A stretch of 50,158 bases of DNA from NCBI RefSeq assembly GCF_024436035.1, contig NZ_JANFNG010000042.1, forward strand, positions 1-50,158. The letters are read 5' to 3'. Source of the DNA: Streptomyces humicola (GTDB taxonomy: Bacteria; Actinomycetota; Actinomycetes; Streptomycetales; Streptomycetaceae). The notes under the pieces were generated by a model. The model saw only the letters and a list, made by a program, of their open reading frames with translations, made no database searches and had not been told where the DNA came from. The translations under genes were made by a program, and so were the position numbers. Shown piece by piece: positions 18,656 through 27,693 of this stretch; within the stretch, counting starts at the first letter, position 1; every line of letters starts with the position of its first letter.

Positions 18656-19564
18656 ATGAAAACGCAACCTGGCATCAATGGTGCCGGGCTCGGCCCGGGC
18701 AAGAAGACCCGCCTCAATCGGATTCTCCGCCAGCACGGCCTTTGCAATGGCACGGCGATGTTCCTGCCGTACGACCACGGGCTGGAACACGGCCCGCGGG
18801 ACTTCTTCGACAACCCCGCCGTCAGCGACCCGGCCTACACCATCCGGCTCGCGATCGAAGGCGGCTTCAACGGCATTGCCGTCCAGATCGGGCTGGCCGA
18901 AAAGTTCTACTGGGACTACGCCGGCGAGGTACCCCTGGTCCTGAAGCTGAACGGCAAGACCGACATCCCCCCGGACGCCGAGGCGCTCTCCCCACTGCAG
19001 GCATCCGTCGCGGACGCGGTCCGTCTGGGTGCCGACGCCGTCGGCTACACGCTATATGTCGGCAGCCCCGCTCAGGAAACCGACTTCCGGCAGCTACGGC
19101 AGGTGCGGGTAGATGCACAGCGGTTCGGCATGCCCCTGGTCGTGTGGGCGTATCCACGCGGCGCCGCAATCGAAGCGAAGGGCGGCCGGGACTCCTTCTA
19201 CGCCGTCGACTACGCGGCCCGCACCGCCAGCGAACTGGGCGCCGACATGGTCAAGGTCAACTTCCCCCACCCGGAGAAGACATCCGGCGTCAAGGACGCC
19301 TACCGGCGCGAGTTCTCCCCGCAGCAGGCGATCGATGCTGTGGTGCGGTCGGCGAACCGTACCCTGCTGTTGGTCTCAGGAGGGGAGAAGCAAGGCGACG
19401 AGGCGATGCTGGAGAAGGCGAGGCAGGCGATGGAGGCGGGAGCGACAGGTCTGATCTTCGGGCGCAACGTGTGGCAGCGTGAACACGACGAATCGCTGCG
19501 CTTCGTGGCCCATCTCCAAGACATCCTCGCCAAATACCCCCAGCCCGGAACCCTCCAGGTCTGA
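18656..19564 (+). CDS. Class I fructose-bisphosphate aldolase (DhnA/FbaB type)
   Basis: A 302-residue TIM-barrel aldolase of the archaeal/DhnA kind: FLPYDHGLEHGP near the N-terminus, VVWAYPRG, the MVKVNFPHP strand carrying the likely Schiff-base lysine, and the phosphate-binding LLVSGGEK and GATGLIFGRNVWQ. It would interconvert fructose 1,6-bisphosphate with triose phosphates; related proteins can have other aldol substrates. The start is uncertain: ATG 18656 and an in-frame GTG at 18638 both have weak ribosome sites. A USP gene follows by 17 bp, so it is probably co-transcribed. Confidence 0.85.
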   Translation: MKTQPGINGAGLGPGKKTRLNRILRQHGLCNGTAMFLPYDHGLEHGPRDFFDNPAVSDPAYTIRLAIEGGFNGIAVQIGLAEKFYWDYAGEVPLVLKLNGKTDIPPDAEALSPLQASVADAVRLGADAVGYTLYVGSPAQETDFRQLRQVRVDAQRFGMPLVVWAYPRGAAIEAKGGRDSFYAVDYAARTASELGADMVKVNFPHPEKTSGVKDAYRREFSPQQAIDAVVRSANRTLLLVSGGEKQGDEAMLEKARQAMEAGATGLIFGRNVWQREHDESLRFVAHLQDILAKYPQPGTLQV

Positions 19565-19581
19565 GCCCCACGGGAGAAACG

Positions 19582-20090
19582 ATGGCTGATCCGACCATCG
19601 TCGGGGTAGACGGATCCGGGCGCAGTCTGCGTGCGCTGGTATGGGCCGCCCACGAGGCAGTGCTCCACGGCCGCACACTGCGCGTCGTCCACGTCCGCCC
19701 GAGGAACACGAGTACGGCCTGTCTGCGGGAGCACGCGCTTACCGGTCACACGAGCACGACCGGGGCGTGGTGGAGGCCACCGCAATAGCACGGGAGGCCC
19801 ACACCGACCTGGAGGTGACCTGCGACCTGCCCTCGGGCTCCCCGGCAGCCGTACTGCTAGCCGAGTCCAAGCATGCACACACGGTGGTGCTCGGCGCCAA
19901 GGGTATGGGCGGCTTCGCCGGCCTGCTGCTGGGGTCGGTCGCCGTGCAGGAAGTCGGACACTCCGCGTGCCCCGTGGTCATCGTCAACCACGCCACCACC
20001 GGCCACCATCGCATCGTCGTCGCCGTCGACGGCTCGGCTCACTCCCGAGCAGCCCTGGTCTACACCTTCCGGGTGGCCAGCAGCACGGGC
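19582..20090 (+). pseudogene. Frameshifted and truncated tandem universal stress protein
   Basis: MADPTIVGVDGSGRSLRALVWAAHEAVLHG opens a USP domain behind GGGAGAAACG. The frame is lost at the CCC run near 19697-19699; one added base restores PPEEHEYGLSAGARAYRSHEHD and the ATP-site motif GAKGMGGFAGLLLGS. A second USP domain then starts (HHRIVVAVDGSAHSRAALVYTF) but breaks off near 20090. The intact gene would have encoded about 280-290 residues. The break runs into an opposite-strand USP remnant. Confidence 0.8.
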
Positions 20091-20099
20091 GGGGGGCCA

Positions 20100-20217
20100 G
20101 GGCGGCGTGCACGAGACGGAGCGGGAGACCTCGAAGGGCGGCCTCCTGCGCTGCCCACTCGCCCGCAACGTGACTGTCCCGGGATCCGTCGATCCCCACC
20201 ACGACAGAGCGGGTCAT
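20100..20217 (-). pseudogene. 5' remnant of a second universal stress protein gene
   Basis: Reading leftwards from ATG 20217, with GGAGGAG 7 nt upstream, the frame gives MTRSVVVGIDGSRDSHVAGE, then WAAQEAALRGLPLRLVHA, a clear USP N-terminus. Homology ends near 20100, where it abuts the broken plus-strand USP. About 40 of roughly 290 residues remain. Confidence 0.75.
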
Positions 20218-20787
20218 GTACGCTCCTCCGCCCCAAGGCAGGCAGGCATTCCACGGCCATGAACGCCGCAGGTGCGCCTCCTCGCACGTCACCTCGCCGA
20301 AGCGGGTCCCGCGGCCCAGCCAGAAGACCATTGTGGATCTGGAACACAGCCGACACCACCCGAGGGCTGTAGGTCACCCGGGATGAAACCGCTCGACCAC
20401 GAGGCGTCGGTGCCGGTACGCCTGGTCCTCGACGGGACGACAGCAGGTGTCATCCACGCCATCTGCGGAAGGCGAGACGCCGGCAGCCGAATCACCGTGG
20501 TCCGGCCACGCTATGCAGTCGCAGCACGCCCCGTGCGGGCCCCAGGCCGGTCCGGCGCGCCGGACCCTGGCAGGGGCCGGCGCGGCCACCAACGTGTTCC
20601 TCCGCGCCGCACCCGATGCACACAAGTCGAATCGTGGATGAGCTACGGGCTTTGTCCTCGTGATGTTCTGGGATGCGGTATGGGTCGCATCGGGGGACGG
20701 TTGAGGAGAGGGGGAGGGGCCTTCACCCGCGCTTTTTTGGGGGGGGGCTTGCCCGTAACTGACCTGTACGAAGGGCGTGTGACGACC
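20218..20787. other. Gene-poor 570-bp interval with a T6-G9 tract
   Basis: No convincing gene is seen. Just before the next gene is a run of six T (20733-20738) followed directly by nine G (20739-20747), unusual in otherwise mixed GC-rich DNA. A weak GGGNC-type half-match, GGGCCTTCACCC, lies at about 20717-20728. Confidence 0.5.
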
Positions 20788-21792
20788 ATGACGACACCGG
20801 CGTTGGTTCCCGCGCTTCATGAGGTGCGCGACGCCAAAACCGCGATTGCCAACAAGTTCACCACGCACACAGCGGTGACGCCGCGAGGGCCGTATCGCGA
20901 TACCTTGCAGCGTCGCGTTGGCGACGCCCGGGGCCATATCCGTCGCATCGACGAGCGGCTGGGCGCGTTGCAGCGCCGTGGACCGTTGTCTGCCAGCCTC
21001 GGGGGTGTTTGGCGTGTGACCGCTGCCGTTGTCCGGATGCCGTTCGATGTCGTGGTGGGGGTCCCGGCCGCGGCGTTGCGCAGCACCGCCGATATGCACA
21101 CGTTGCTGAAGAACGCCGAGGAGGAGTATGCGGTCACGGCCTTTGCCGTGGCCACCGAGCGGGCCGGGGAGCGCATTGCCGATGATGCCGACGATGCTCT
21201 GAGCTTGAGGTTGTTGCGCTCCATCCGCCTTGATGACGAGGAGCTGCTGATGGAGCTCGAAGAGGGCCTCGACCAGCAGGCCGGGGCGGTGGTGGTTCAG
21301 GCCGCCATGAGTTCGGGACGTGGAGGGGGAGCCGGGAGGGTGGGTTCGGTCCTTGGCGGTGTGACCCGGAGGTGGGGGATGGCCGAGGGCCTGTGGCAGG
21401 TGGCCGGGAAGGTGACGGCGGGCGTGGCAGGCCAGGTGCGGGGCGGGCGTCGGCACGCTGTGGCGGCGGAGGCGGAGCTGCCGATCGCCGATTACGGTCA
21501 GCTGGCCGCCTATCAGATCACGGAGGTGCTGCCGCAGCTGTCCCAGGAGGATCTGGCGGTGGTGGACGCGTACGAACGAGCTCACGCGGGCCGGGTGACG
21601 ATCCTGAACCGGACCGTGGACCTGCAAGGCCCCGAGCCGTGGCCCGATTACGACCGCATGCGGGCGGACGAGATCCGTGCCCGGCTGCGCCATGCGGGCA
21701 GTGACCTCGCGCAGCAGGCTTTGGACTACGAAACGAGTCACCGAGGGCGCTCCACCGTCCTTACGGCCGCTGCTGAGCGCGCCGGCGCGTGA
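20788..21792 (+). CDS. Uncharacterised helical protein with C-terminal tandem repeat
   Basis: A 334-residue protein I cannot name. Residues 1-65 and 105-172 are strongly helical and charged (RRVGDARGHIRRIDERLGAL; AEEEYAVTAFAVATERAGER; LLRSIRLDDEELLMELEEGL), with a ferritin-like or coiled-coil look. A Gly-rich link covers 175-222. The C-terminus holds two related units, 235-273 and 288-325, sharing Y..L...I...L, then YE..H.GR..(I/V)L. A decayed paralogue of the N-terminal part is at 39191-39730, also in the stress island. ATG 20788 is chosen; an in-frame GTG at 20779 is possible. Confidence 0.7.
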   Translation: MTTPALVPALHEVRDAKTAIANKFTTHTAVTPRGPYRDTLQRRVGDARGHIRRIDERLGALQRRGPLSASLGGVWRVTAAVVRMPFDVVVGVPAAALRSTADMHTLLKNAEEEYAVTAFAVATERAGERIADDADDALSLRLLRSIRLDDEELLMELEEGLDQQAGAVVVQAAMSSGRGGGAGRVGSVLGGVTRRWGMAEGLWQVAGKVTAGVAGQVRGGRRHAVAAEAELPIADYGQLAAYQITEVLPQLSQEDLAVVDAYERAHAGRVTILNRTVDLQGPEPWPDYDRMRADEIRARLRHAGSDLAQQALDYETSHRGRSTVLTAAAERAGA

Positions 21793-21829
21793 ATCACGGT
21801 TGCCGTATTCGGTCCGTCGAGGAACTGGC

Positions 21830-22040
21830 CTACGCGGTGCTCGCGGCCGTGCGCCGGTGATTCGTGGTCCGCAGGGGGATCCGGTGTTCGGCAGGGAAGA
21901 CGTAGAACGCCAGCAGCGCGCCGTTGTCGATGAACTTCTTGACGGCTTTGGGGAGTTTCGCTCGTACAGCTGGCAGACCGTCGTGATCGCGACCTGCGCG
22001 CGCTGCTTGTCCTCGGCGCTGTAGATGTCGGGCCGATTGT
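21830..22040 (-). pseudogene. Remnant of an IS256-family transposase
   Basis: The minus strand reads RPDIYSAEDKQRAQVAI; after one frame change it gives SPKAVKKFIDNGALLAF, then YVFPAEHRIPLRTTN. This follows the C-terminal part of actinobacterial IS256 (mutator) transposases (FPAEHWIHLRTTNPIES). The diagnostic NPIES is already lost and a stop follows. Only about 70 residues survive. Confidence 0.7.
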
Positions 22041-22075
22041 GTCGATGGAGGGCGAGGTGGGGTGAGAACAGGGCG

Positions 22076-23869
22076 TTATGTGTATATCGCACTGATTTCG
22101 TCCGAGAAATCCTTGACCACCGTGTGCCGTCTCAGCTTCAGCGACGGCGTCAAGTATCCGGATTCTTGGGTGAACTGCGTATCAAGGATGCGGAACTTCT
22201 TGACAGCCTCGGCGTGTGAGACTGCCGCGTTGCCGTCATCGACTGCTCGCTGGATCTCGGCAAGCAGTTCTGGGTCGTTCCGCAGCTGCCCCACCGGGGT
22301 ATCGGCAGGCTTGCCGTGCCGCTCGGCCCAGCGGGACAGGAACTCTCGATCCAAGGTCACCAGAGCGCCGATGAATGGCCTGTTGTCGCCGACGACCATG
22401 CACTCGGCGACAAGCGTGTGCGCGCGGATGCGGTCCTCGATGACCGAGGGGGCGACGTTCTTGCCGCCCGCCGTAACGATGATCTCCTTCTTGCGGCCGG
22501 TGATGGTCAGGTACCCGTTCTCGTCCAGCGCGCCGATGTCCCCAGTGTGGAACCAACCCTGTGCGAGCGCGGCCGCAGTCGCTTCCTCGTTGTTCCAGTA
22601 GCCGCTGAACAGGTGCTCGCCGTGGAGCAACACCTCGCCGTCGTCGGCGATCCGCACCACGCTGCCCGGCAGCGGCTGCCCCACCGTGCCGATCTTCGTG
22701 CGGTCCCACGGGTTGAAGGCCGTCGCCGCACAGGACTCGGTGAGGCCGTAGCCCTCCAGCACCGTGAAGCCGATGCCCCGGTAGAAGTGGCCGAGCCGTT
22801 CGCCGAGCGGTGCGCCGCCGGAGATGGCGTGCGTGGCGCGGCCGCCGAGGGCCGCGCGAAGCTTGCGGTAGACGAGCCGGTCGAAGACTTTGTGCCGGAG
22901 ATTCAGGGACAGGTTTGGTCCGGTCTCGGTGTCCAGGGCTCGGCTGTATTCGGTCGCTGCGTCGGCCGCCTGATCGAAGATCTTGCCCTTGCCGCCTGCC
23001 TGTGCTTGCTCCCGTGCGAAGTTGTAGATCTTCTCGAAGACCCGCGGCACGCCGAGTAGCAAGGTGGGCTGGAACGCTGCCAGTTCGTCGGTGAGGCGCT
23101 TCACGTCACCGACGTGTCCGAGCTTGATTGGCGCCATTGTGCAGACCACTTCGACCATGCGGGCGAAGATGTGCGCGAGCGGCAGGAACAGCAGCAGGGA
23201 GGACTCGCCGGTTTCGAACAGCGGTCTCATCCGCTCGACGATGTTGCCGCACTCGGCAAGGAACGCACGGTGGGTCAGCAGGCACCCCTTGGGGCGTCCT
23301 GTGGTGCCCGAGGTATAGACGATGGTTGCGGGGGAGTTTGGCAAGGTGGTCGCGGTACGCTCGTCGACCGCTGTGTCGCAGACATCTCTGCCTACTGACA
23401 ACAGTGTCTCGACCGCACCCGCGTCGATCTGCCACGTCTGCTTCAGGCAAGGAAGGCTTTCGCGAACGGCCTCCACGGCGGACTCGTGCGCGGCGCGTTC
23501 CACGACGCACGCCACCGCGCCCGAATCGGCGAGCACCCACTGCACCTGCTCGGCGGAGGATGTCTCGTAGATAGGGACCGAGACGGCTCCCGCGCTCCAG
23601 ATCGCGAAGTCGAGCAGCGTCCACTCGTACCGGGTGCAGGACATGACCCCGACGCGGTCCCCGGGGGCTACGCCCAAGGCGATCAGCCCCTTGGCGGCGG
23701 CCCGCACTTCCGCCAGGAAGGCGGCGGCGGTGACGTCCTGCCATATTCCGGCCATCTTGCGGGCCAGCACGGCAACCTCGGGATACTGAGTGGCGTTGCG
23801 GTGGATGAGATCCGTGAGGTTGCCGTTCGCGGGAACCTCGTACCGAGCCGCAAGGGTAAACTCACGCAC
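22076..23869 (-). CDS. Long-chain fatty acyl-CoA synthetase (FadD15-like)
   Basis: A 597-residue AMP-forming ligase that activates fatty acids to acyl-CoA via acyl-AMP. The phosphate loop is TIVYTSGTTGRPKGC, followed by GYGLTESCA, the HTGDIG motif and the C-terminal GRKKEIIVTAGGKNVAP hinge. Length and N-terminus (REFTLAARYEVPANGNLTDLI) match FadD15-type proteins of actinobacteria. The start GTG 23869 has AAGGAG 9 nt upstream; an upstream in-frame ATG lacks support. It is monocistronic here. Confidence 0.9.
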   Translation of the reverse strand: MREFTLAARYEVPANGNLTDLIHRNATQYPEVAVLARKMAGIWQDVTAAAFLAEVRAAAKGLIALGVAPGDRVGVMSCTRYEWTLLDFAIWSAGAVSVPIYETSSAEQVQWVLADSGAVACVVERAAHESAVEAVRESLPCLKQTWQIDAGAVETLLSVGRDVCDTAVDERTATTLPNSPATIVYTSGTTGRPKGCLLTHRAFLAECGNIVERMRPLFETGESSLLLFLPLAHIFARMVEVVCTMAPIKLGHVGDVKRLTDELAAFQPTLLLGVPRVFEKIYNFAREQAQAGGKGKIFDQAADAATEYSRALDTETGPNLSLNLRHKVFDRLVYRKLRAALGGRATHAISGGAPLGERLGHFYRGIGFTVLEGYGLTESCAATAFNPWDRTKIGTVGQPLPGSVVRIADDGEVLLHGEHLFSGYWNNEEATAAALAQGWFHTGDIGALDENGYLTITGRKKEIIVTAGGKNVAPSVIEDRIRAHTLVAECMVVGDNRPFIGALVTLDREFLSRWAERHGKPADTPVGQLRNDPELLAEIQRAVDDGNAAVSHAEAVKKFRILDTQFTQESGYLTPSLKLRRHTVVKDFSDEISAIYT

Positions 23870-24142
23870 GGTTTGTACTCCTTGTCGGCGGCCGGATGCG
23901 TCGCTGGCTGCGTTCGTGATCAAGATCGGCTGGGGCTCCGGGGACACAGAGCGTAACCCGCGGATACGGCCTGGATTATTGGTTCAGCATGCGCGCTGCA
24001 CGTCCTGATGAAGAGGGCCCGGCCGTCCCCGGCTGAGGGCCGACCTACCCACGGTGATGTCCGTCGGCCTGCGCTCGCTTGTTGGGCGCAAAGGCCGCTG
24101 TCCGACGAAGCAGGACGAGCGGTGGTACGGCGAAAAAGGCGT

Positions 24143-24192
24143 CCAAACCTCCTGGCCCGGAGTACCGACTGCCCCGGCGCCAGGAGGTTTGG
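24143..24192. repeat. Perfect 13-bp inverted repeat in intergenic DNA
   Basis: CCAAACCTCCTGG (24143-24155) pairs perfectly with 24180-24192, and the GC-rich loop can pair further. It sits in the 890-bp space between the acyl-CoA synthetase and patatin genes, which otherwise holds an SPFH remnant and paired dyads. It is not next to a gene end, so terminator, small-RNA or element-end roles are all open. Confidence 0.5.
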
Positions 24193-24423
24193 GAGCAAAC
24201 GGCGGGGAGGACGACCCTCTTGTTGGGGTGTTCAGCTTGCACGTGCGCTCCTAGCCTCGGCTATCCGCTGCTCCGCACCTCGCGTTCCGTCCTCCTCGTC
24301 ACTTTCAGTAGACTCCACCGGCCTGCGCATTTACAGGGCCTGACGGGCAACGTCAATGGGTCGTTCGGCCCATGCGTCACAAGGCCCCGGGACCTGTGCT
24401 GCGACGGGGTAGGCAGGGTGAGT

Positions 24424-24513
24424 ACGGAGCGTGACTTTCCACATCCGGTCCACCAGCGGGATCATGAAGCGGATACCAGGGTCGCGCACCCCGTGCAGCC
24501 GGCCGAGTCGGAA
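24424..24513 (-). pseudogene. Short remnant of an SPFH/stomatin (slipin) gene
   Basis: One minus-strand frame reads FRLGRLHGVRDPGIRFMIPL and continues VDRMWKVTLRT. This matches the start of the band 7 domain (FRLGRL.GVRGPG...IP.VDR...V.LRT). Nothing else of the domain is found on either side. It is a roughly 30-codon relic. Confidence 0.6.
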
Positions 24514-24628
24514 TGAGCACCCCGCGTTGTTATTGCCGCGCGATTGCGACTCCCAGATTCGGCACGATGACTGCCCTCCTCGACGCCAGAGTGCCTCCAG
24601 CGTGCACTGGCACCGCCGCAGCAGGTGT

Positions 24629-24664
24629 GGGCCGTGCGGCACCGAGGGCAGGGACGTTCATCCC
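24629..24664. promoter_or_regulatory. Paired DevR/DosR-like dyads upstream of the patatin gene
   Basis: GGGCCGTGCGGCACC (24629-24643) and GGGACGTTCATCCC (24651-24664) are centred about 21.5 bp apart, about 100-130 bp upstream of the patatin start. They fit the same dyad seen at other stress promoters in the window. Confidence 0.55.
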
Positions 24665-24760
24665 TGGAAGTTTCATACGCCATGTTGTGTTCTTGTCTTA
24701 TGCGACGGTCGGCGGGTTGAACGCCGGCCGACGGCCGTGACGGAAAGGCGGCGGCTGCAC

Positions 24761-25816
24761 ATGACGGCACAGTCGGCGGGTCACGACGATCGCTCAGGCT
24801 CGGGCACGTCCGCTTCCGGTGTGCGCAGGGGCTTGGTACTCGGCGGCGGTGGATCCCTGGGCGCTGCGTGGACGATCGGTGCGCTGTGTGTGCTGGAGGA
24901 CGCCTGGGGATGGGATCCGCGCAGCGCAGACATCATCTTGGGTACGTCCGCCGGTGCCATCGTGGGGTCGCTGGTGGCGCTGGGGGCGCGCCCGCGTGAC
25001 ATCCTCAGCCATCAGCGCGGCGACACGGCGCAGTCCGGGATCCGTGTGGACTACGACACGTGGGTCGGTGGCGCGCTGCCGCGGATCCCCAGGCCGGGGA
25101 TCGGCTCGCTGAAAATGCTGTGCGATGCGGTCAGGCACCCGCACCGGATGCCTTTCACGATGCTGCTCGCAGCCTGTGCACCGCCCGGGCAGGGAAACCT
25201 GAACGGTGTTCGCGACCTGTTCCGGCAGCTTGAGATGGGCGATCGTTGGACTCACAACCCGGCGTTGCGCGTGGTCGCGGTGGATCTCGACCGCGGCGTG
25301 CGCGTGCTGTTCGGAGCCCCGGATGCTCCCTGTACCGACCTTGCATCCGCGGTGACAGCCTCGTGCGCCCTGCCTGCCTGGTTCGCACCGGTGGAGATCG
25401 GCGGGCGCCGCTTTGTGGACGGCTGTGCGTGGTCGGACACGAACCTTGACCTGGTGGCCGGGGAAGGGTTGGACGAAGTGTTCGTGCTGGCGCCGACATG
25501 CGTGCGGCACATGGACCACCCGCGAAGCGTCCCCGCGCAGGTGGAGCGTCAGCTGCGGCGCATCGCGACCTGGCGCCTGCTGCATGAGGCGCAACTTGTG
25601 CGGCAGGCGGGTGCCCGGGTACGGATGATCGTGCCGGGGCCGGAGGATCTGGCCGCCATGGGCGCCAATCTGATGGACCCGCAGCGCCGGCTGTCGGTCC
25701 TGGAGACATCGCTGCGGACCACCGCTGCAGCTCTCCGCAAACCCCGGCTGGAGAGGGCAGCCTCGGAGTCTGGGCCGGGCGTGCGAGGCACGCGCGACCC
25801 GGGTACCGTCGCATGA
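24761..25816 (+). CDS. Patatin-like phospholipase
   Basis: A 351-residue cytosolic acyl hydrolase. The oxyanion loop is GGGGSLG (28-34), the nucleophile elbow GTSAG holds Ser63, and the catalytic Asp220 lies in VDGCAWSD. It would hydrolyse phospholipid or other acyl esters. ATG 24761 is chosen by domain start; GGAAAGG is about 12 nt upstream, rather far. The SulP gene follows on the same strand after about 115 bp. A paired dyad lies in its promoter region. Confidence 0.87.
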   Translation: MTAQSAGHDDRSGSGTSASGVRRGLVLGGGGSLGAAWTIGALCVLEDAWGWDPRSADIILGTSAGAIVGSLVALGARPRDILSHQRGDTAQSGIRVDYDTWVGGALPRIPRPGIGSLKMLCDAVRHPHRMPFTMLLAACAPPGQGNLNGVRDLFRQLEMGDRWTHNPALRVVAVDLDRGVRVLFGAPDAPCTDLASAVTASCALPAWFAPVEIGGRRFVDGCAWSDTNLDLVAGEGLDEVFVLAPTCVRHMDHPRSVPAQVERQLRRIATWRLLHEAQLVRQAGARVRMIVPGPEDLAAMGANLMDPQRRLSVLETSLRTTAAALRKPRLERAASESGPGVRGTRDPGTVA

Positions 25817-25931
25817 GAAGGCCGTCCTTGCACGCAGCCGACGTGCCCGGATGAGATCCCGGCGGCGGCGCGCGATGCGCCGTCGCCCTCGCTTGTGCGC
25901 GCTGAAGAGGCCGGCGAGGCCTCGGTGGGTG

Positions 25932-27641
25932 ATGATGAAGCCCATGGCTGGTGAGTGCAGGCGTGGCGCGCGGCGTCTCCCCGTGGCGTCGGTGCTGTTC
26001 TCGTCGTTGCGGGGCTTTCGGTCGCGGTGGGCTGGCGCCGATGTTTTCGCTGCGGTGATGCTGCTCGCGATCGCTGTGCCGGAGCAGTTGGCCACGTCGC
26101 ATCTCGCTGGGATGCCGCCGATCACCGGCTACTACGCTTTCGTTGCGGGCTCTGTGTTCTTCGCACTTCTCGGGTCCAGTCCGCAGATGTCGGTGGGTGC
26201 TGATTCCACTATCGCGCCGCTGTTCGCCGTAGCGGTCGCGCATCTGGCCCCGACCGGGTCGGCCCGCTATGTCGACCTGGTCGGGATCCTAGTGGTGGCG
26301 GTCGGGACCATGGTGGCTATAGTCGGCTTGCTGCGTCTGGGGTGGATCGCCGAATTCCCCTCTGCGCCGATCATCTCCGGGTTCCTTGCCGGTGTAGCCG
26401 TGATCATCGTGGTCCATCAGCTGCCCGATCTGCTGGGGCCTCCTGCGCCGGGAGGCACCACCGTGCACCGTATCTGGGTCATCGCGAGCCGCCTGCCGGA
26501 CGTGAACGGGTGGTCCTTGGGCATCGGGCTGGTCGTGCTGGGGGCAGTGGTGGGCGCTGAGCTGATGGACCGGCGTCTTCCCGGCGCGTTGGTGGGGCTG
26601 ATCGGTTCCACGGTCGTCGTGGCAGCGATGGGTCTTCGGGCCCATGGAGTGGAGGTGCTCGGCGCCTTCGCCCCACCGTGCCCCTCGCTTCGGCTTGGCG
26701 GGGCTGTCGTGGTCCGCGATCCGAAGCGTCGTGCCGGTTGCCGGGGTCGTCTCCCTTGTGGTGATCAGCCAGTCCGCCGCGACTACGCGCGCGTTCGCAG
26801 ACGCAGGCGGTTACGCGGTGAATGTCAGCCGTGACTTCCTCGGCGTGGGAGCCGGCGTGGCCGCGGGGCTGACAGGTTCCTTCCCCGTCAATGCCAGCCC
26901 TCCCCGGACGGCGGTGGTCGCCGCGGCGGGCGGCCGTTCGCAGGGCACTGGGCTGGGCGCAGCGGCGGCGGTGGTGGTCCTGATCCCCAACGCCGGGCTG
27001 CTGAGGGACGTGCCGCTGGCCACGTTGGCAGCGGTGTTGCTCGCCGTGGCCGCACGGATGTTCCCTACCCGGGAGCTGCTGGCCATCGGGCGCTTCGACC
27101 TGTTCGAGTCTGGGCTGGCTGTGATCACCTTGCTCACGGTGGCTCTGGTGGGCGTCGAGCAGGGCATCGGCGTGGCGGTCGGCTTGGCCATCCTGGACCG
27201 TACCCGGCTGAGCGCCCGCCCCCAGTTGCACGTCCTCGGCCGAATCCCGGGCACCACCAGCTGGGCACCGCTGTCCAGTGCCGAGCACGCCGCCCAGGTG
27301 CCCGAGGTCCTCGTGGTGCTCTATGCCACGCCTTGTGGTACGCAAACGCGGTCCACTTCCGTACCCAGCTGGACGCCGCGCTGGCCCGCACCATCGGGAC
27401 TCCGCACGTGGTTGTGCTCGACGCCATCGGCATGAGCGATATCGACTTCACCGGAGCGCGCTCGCTGCGCCAGGTGCTGGACGAACTCGACCGACGCCAC
27501 ATCATGGTGGCCATCGCCCGCGTGGGAGAACGCGTACGAAGAAGCCTCGCCCGGGCCGGCCTGCTCGCGCGCATCGGGGAGACCCGTTTTTTCGCATCGG
27601 TAAACGAAGCGGTCACCGCGATGCGACCAGAGGAGACTTGA
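25932..27641 (+). pseudogene. SulP-family transporter with STAS domain, two frameshifts
   Basis: Three consecutive frames together encode a SulP anion transporter. The first covers the early spans (AGADVFAAVMLLAIAVPEQL, MPPITGYYAFVAGSVFFALLG). One extra C in the CCCC run at 26671-26674 shifts to the second frame (SQSAATTRAFADAGGYAVN, GSFPVNASPPRTAV). One missing T at 27333-27334 shifts to the third, giving the STAS domain (FRTQLDAALARTIGTPHVVVLDAIGM). With two single-base corrections the protein is about 570 residues, full family length. Both sites are homopolymer runs, so sequencing error is a real alternative. Start 25932 is approximate. Confidence 0.8.
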
Positions 27642-27693
27642 GCGTGATTCCTCGTCACGGCAGCTCATGCGCCTGGTCCAGACCAGCCGACGT

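Noticed and set aside
20272-20787. Plus-strand open frame running into the helical-protein gene
   Set aside because: Its translation is Arg/Pro-rich without any recognisable domain. It includes the T6-G9 tract, and homology with the paralogue at 39191 begins only at the chosen start.
22736-22830. Open frames antisense to the acyl-CoA synthetase
   Set aside because: Codon-position composition favours the minus-strand gene; the plus-strand products lack domains.
24143-24192. Inverted repeat as an integron attC site
   Set aside because: No RYYYAAC/GTTRRRY core at the ends, no integrase gene and no cassette array nearby.
26671-27334. SulP frameshifts taken as proof of programmed frameshifting
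   Set aside because: The two sites need opposite shifts and lie in ordinary homopolymers without a slippery heptamer plus pseudoknot; error or decay is simpler.
27673-27686. CTGGTC-CA-GACCAG hairpin between the convergent SulP and GNAT-fusion genes as a terminator
   Set aside because: The stem is only 6 bp with a 2-base loop, too weak to call.
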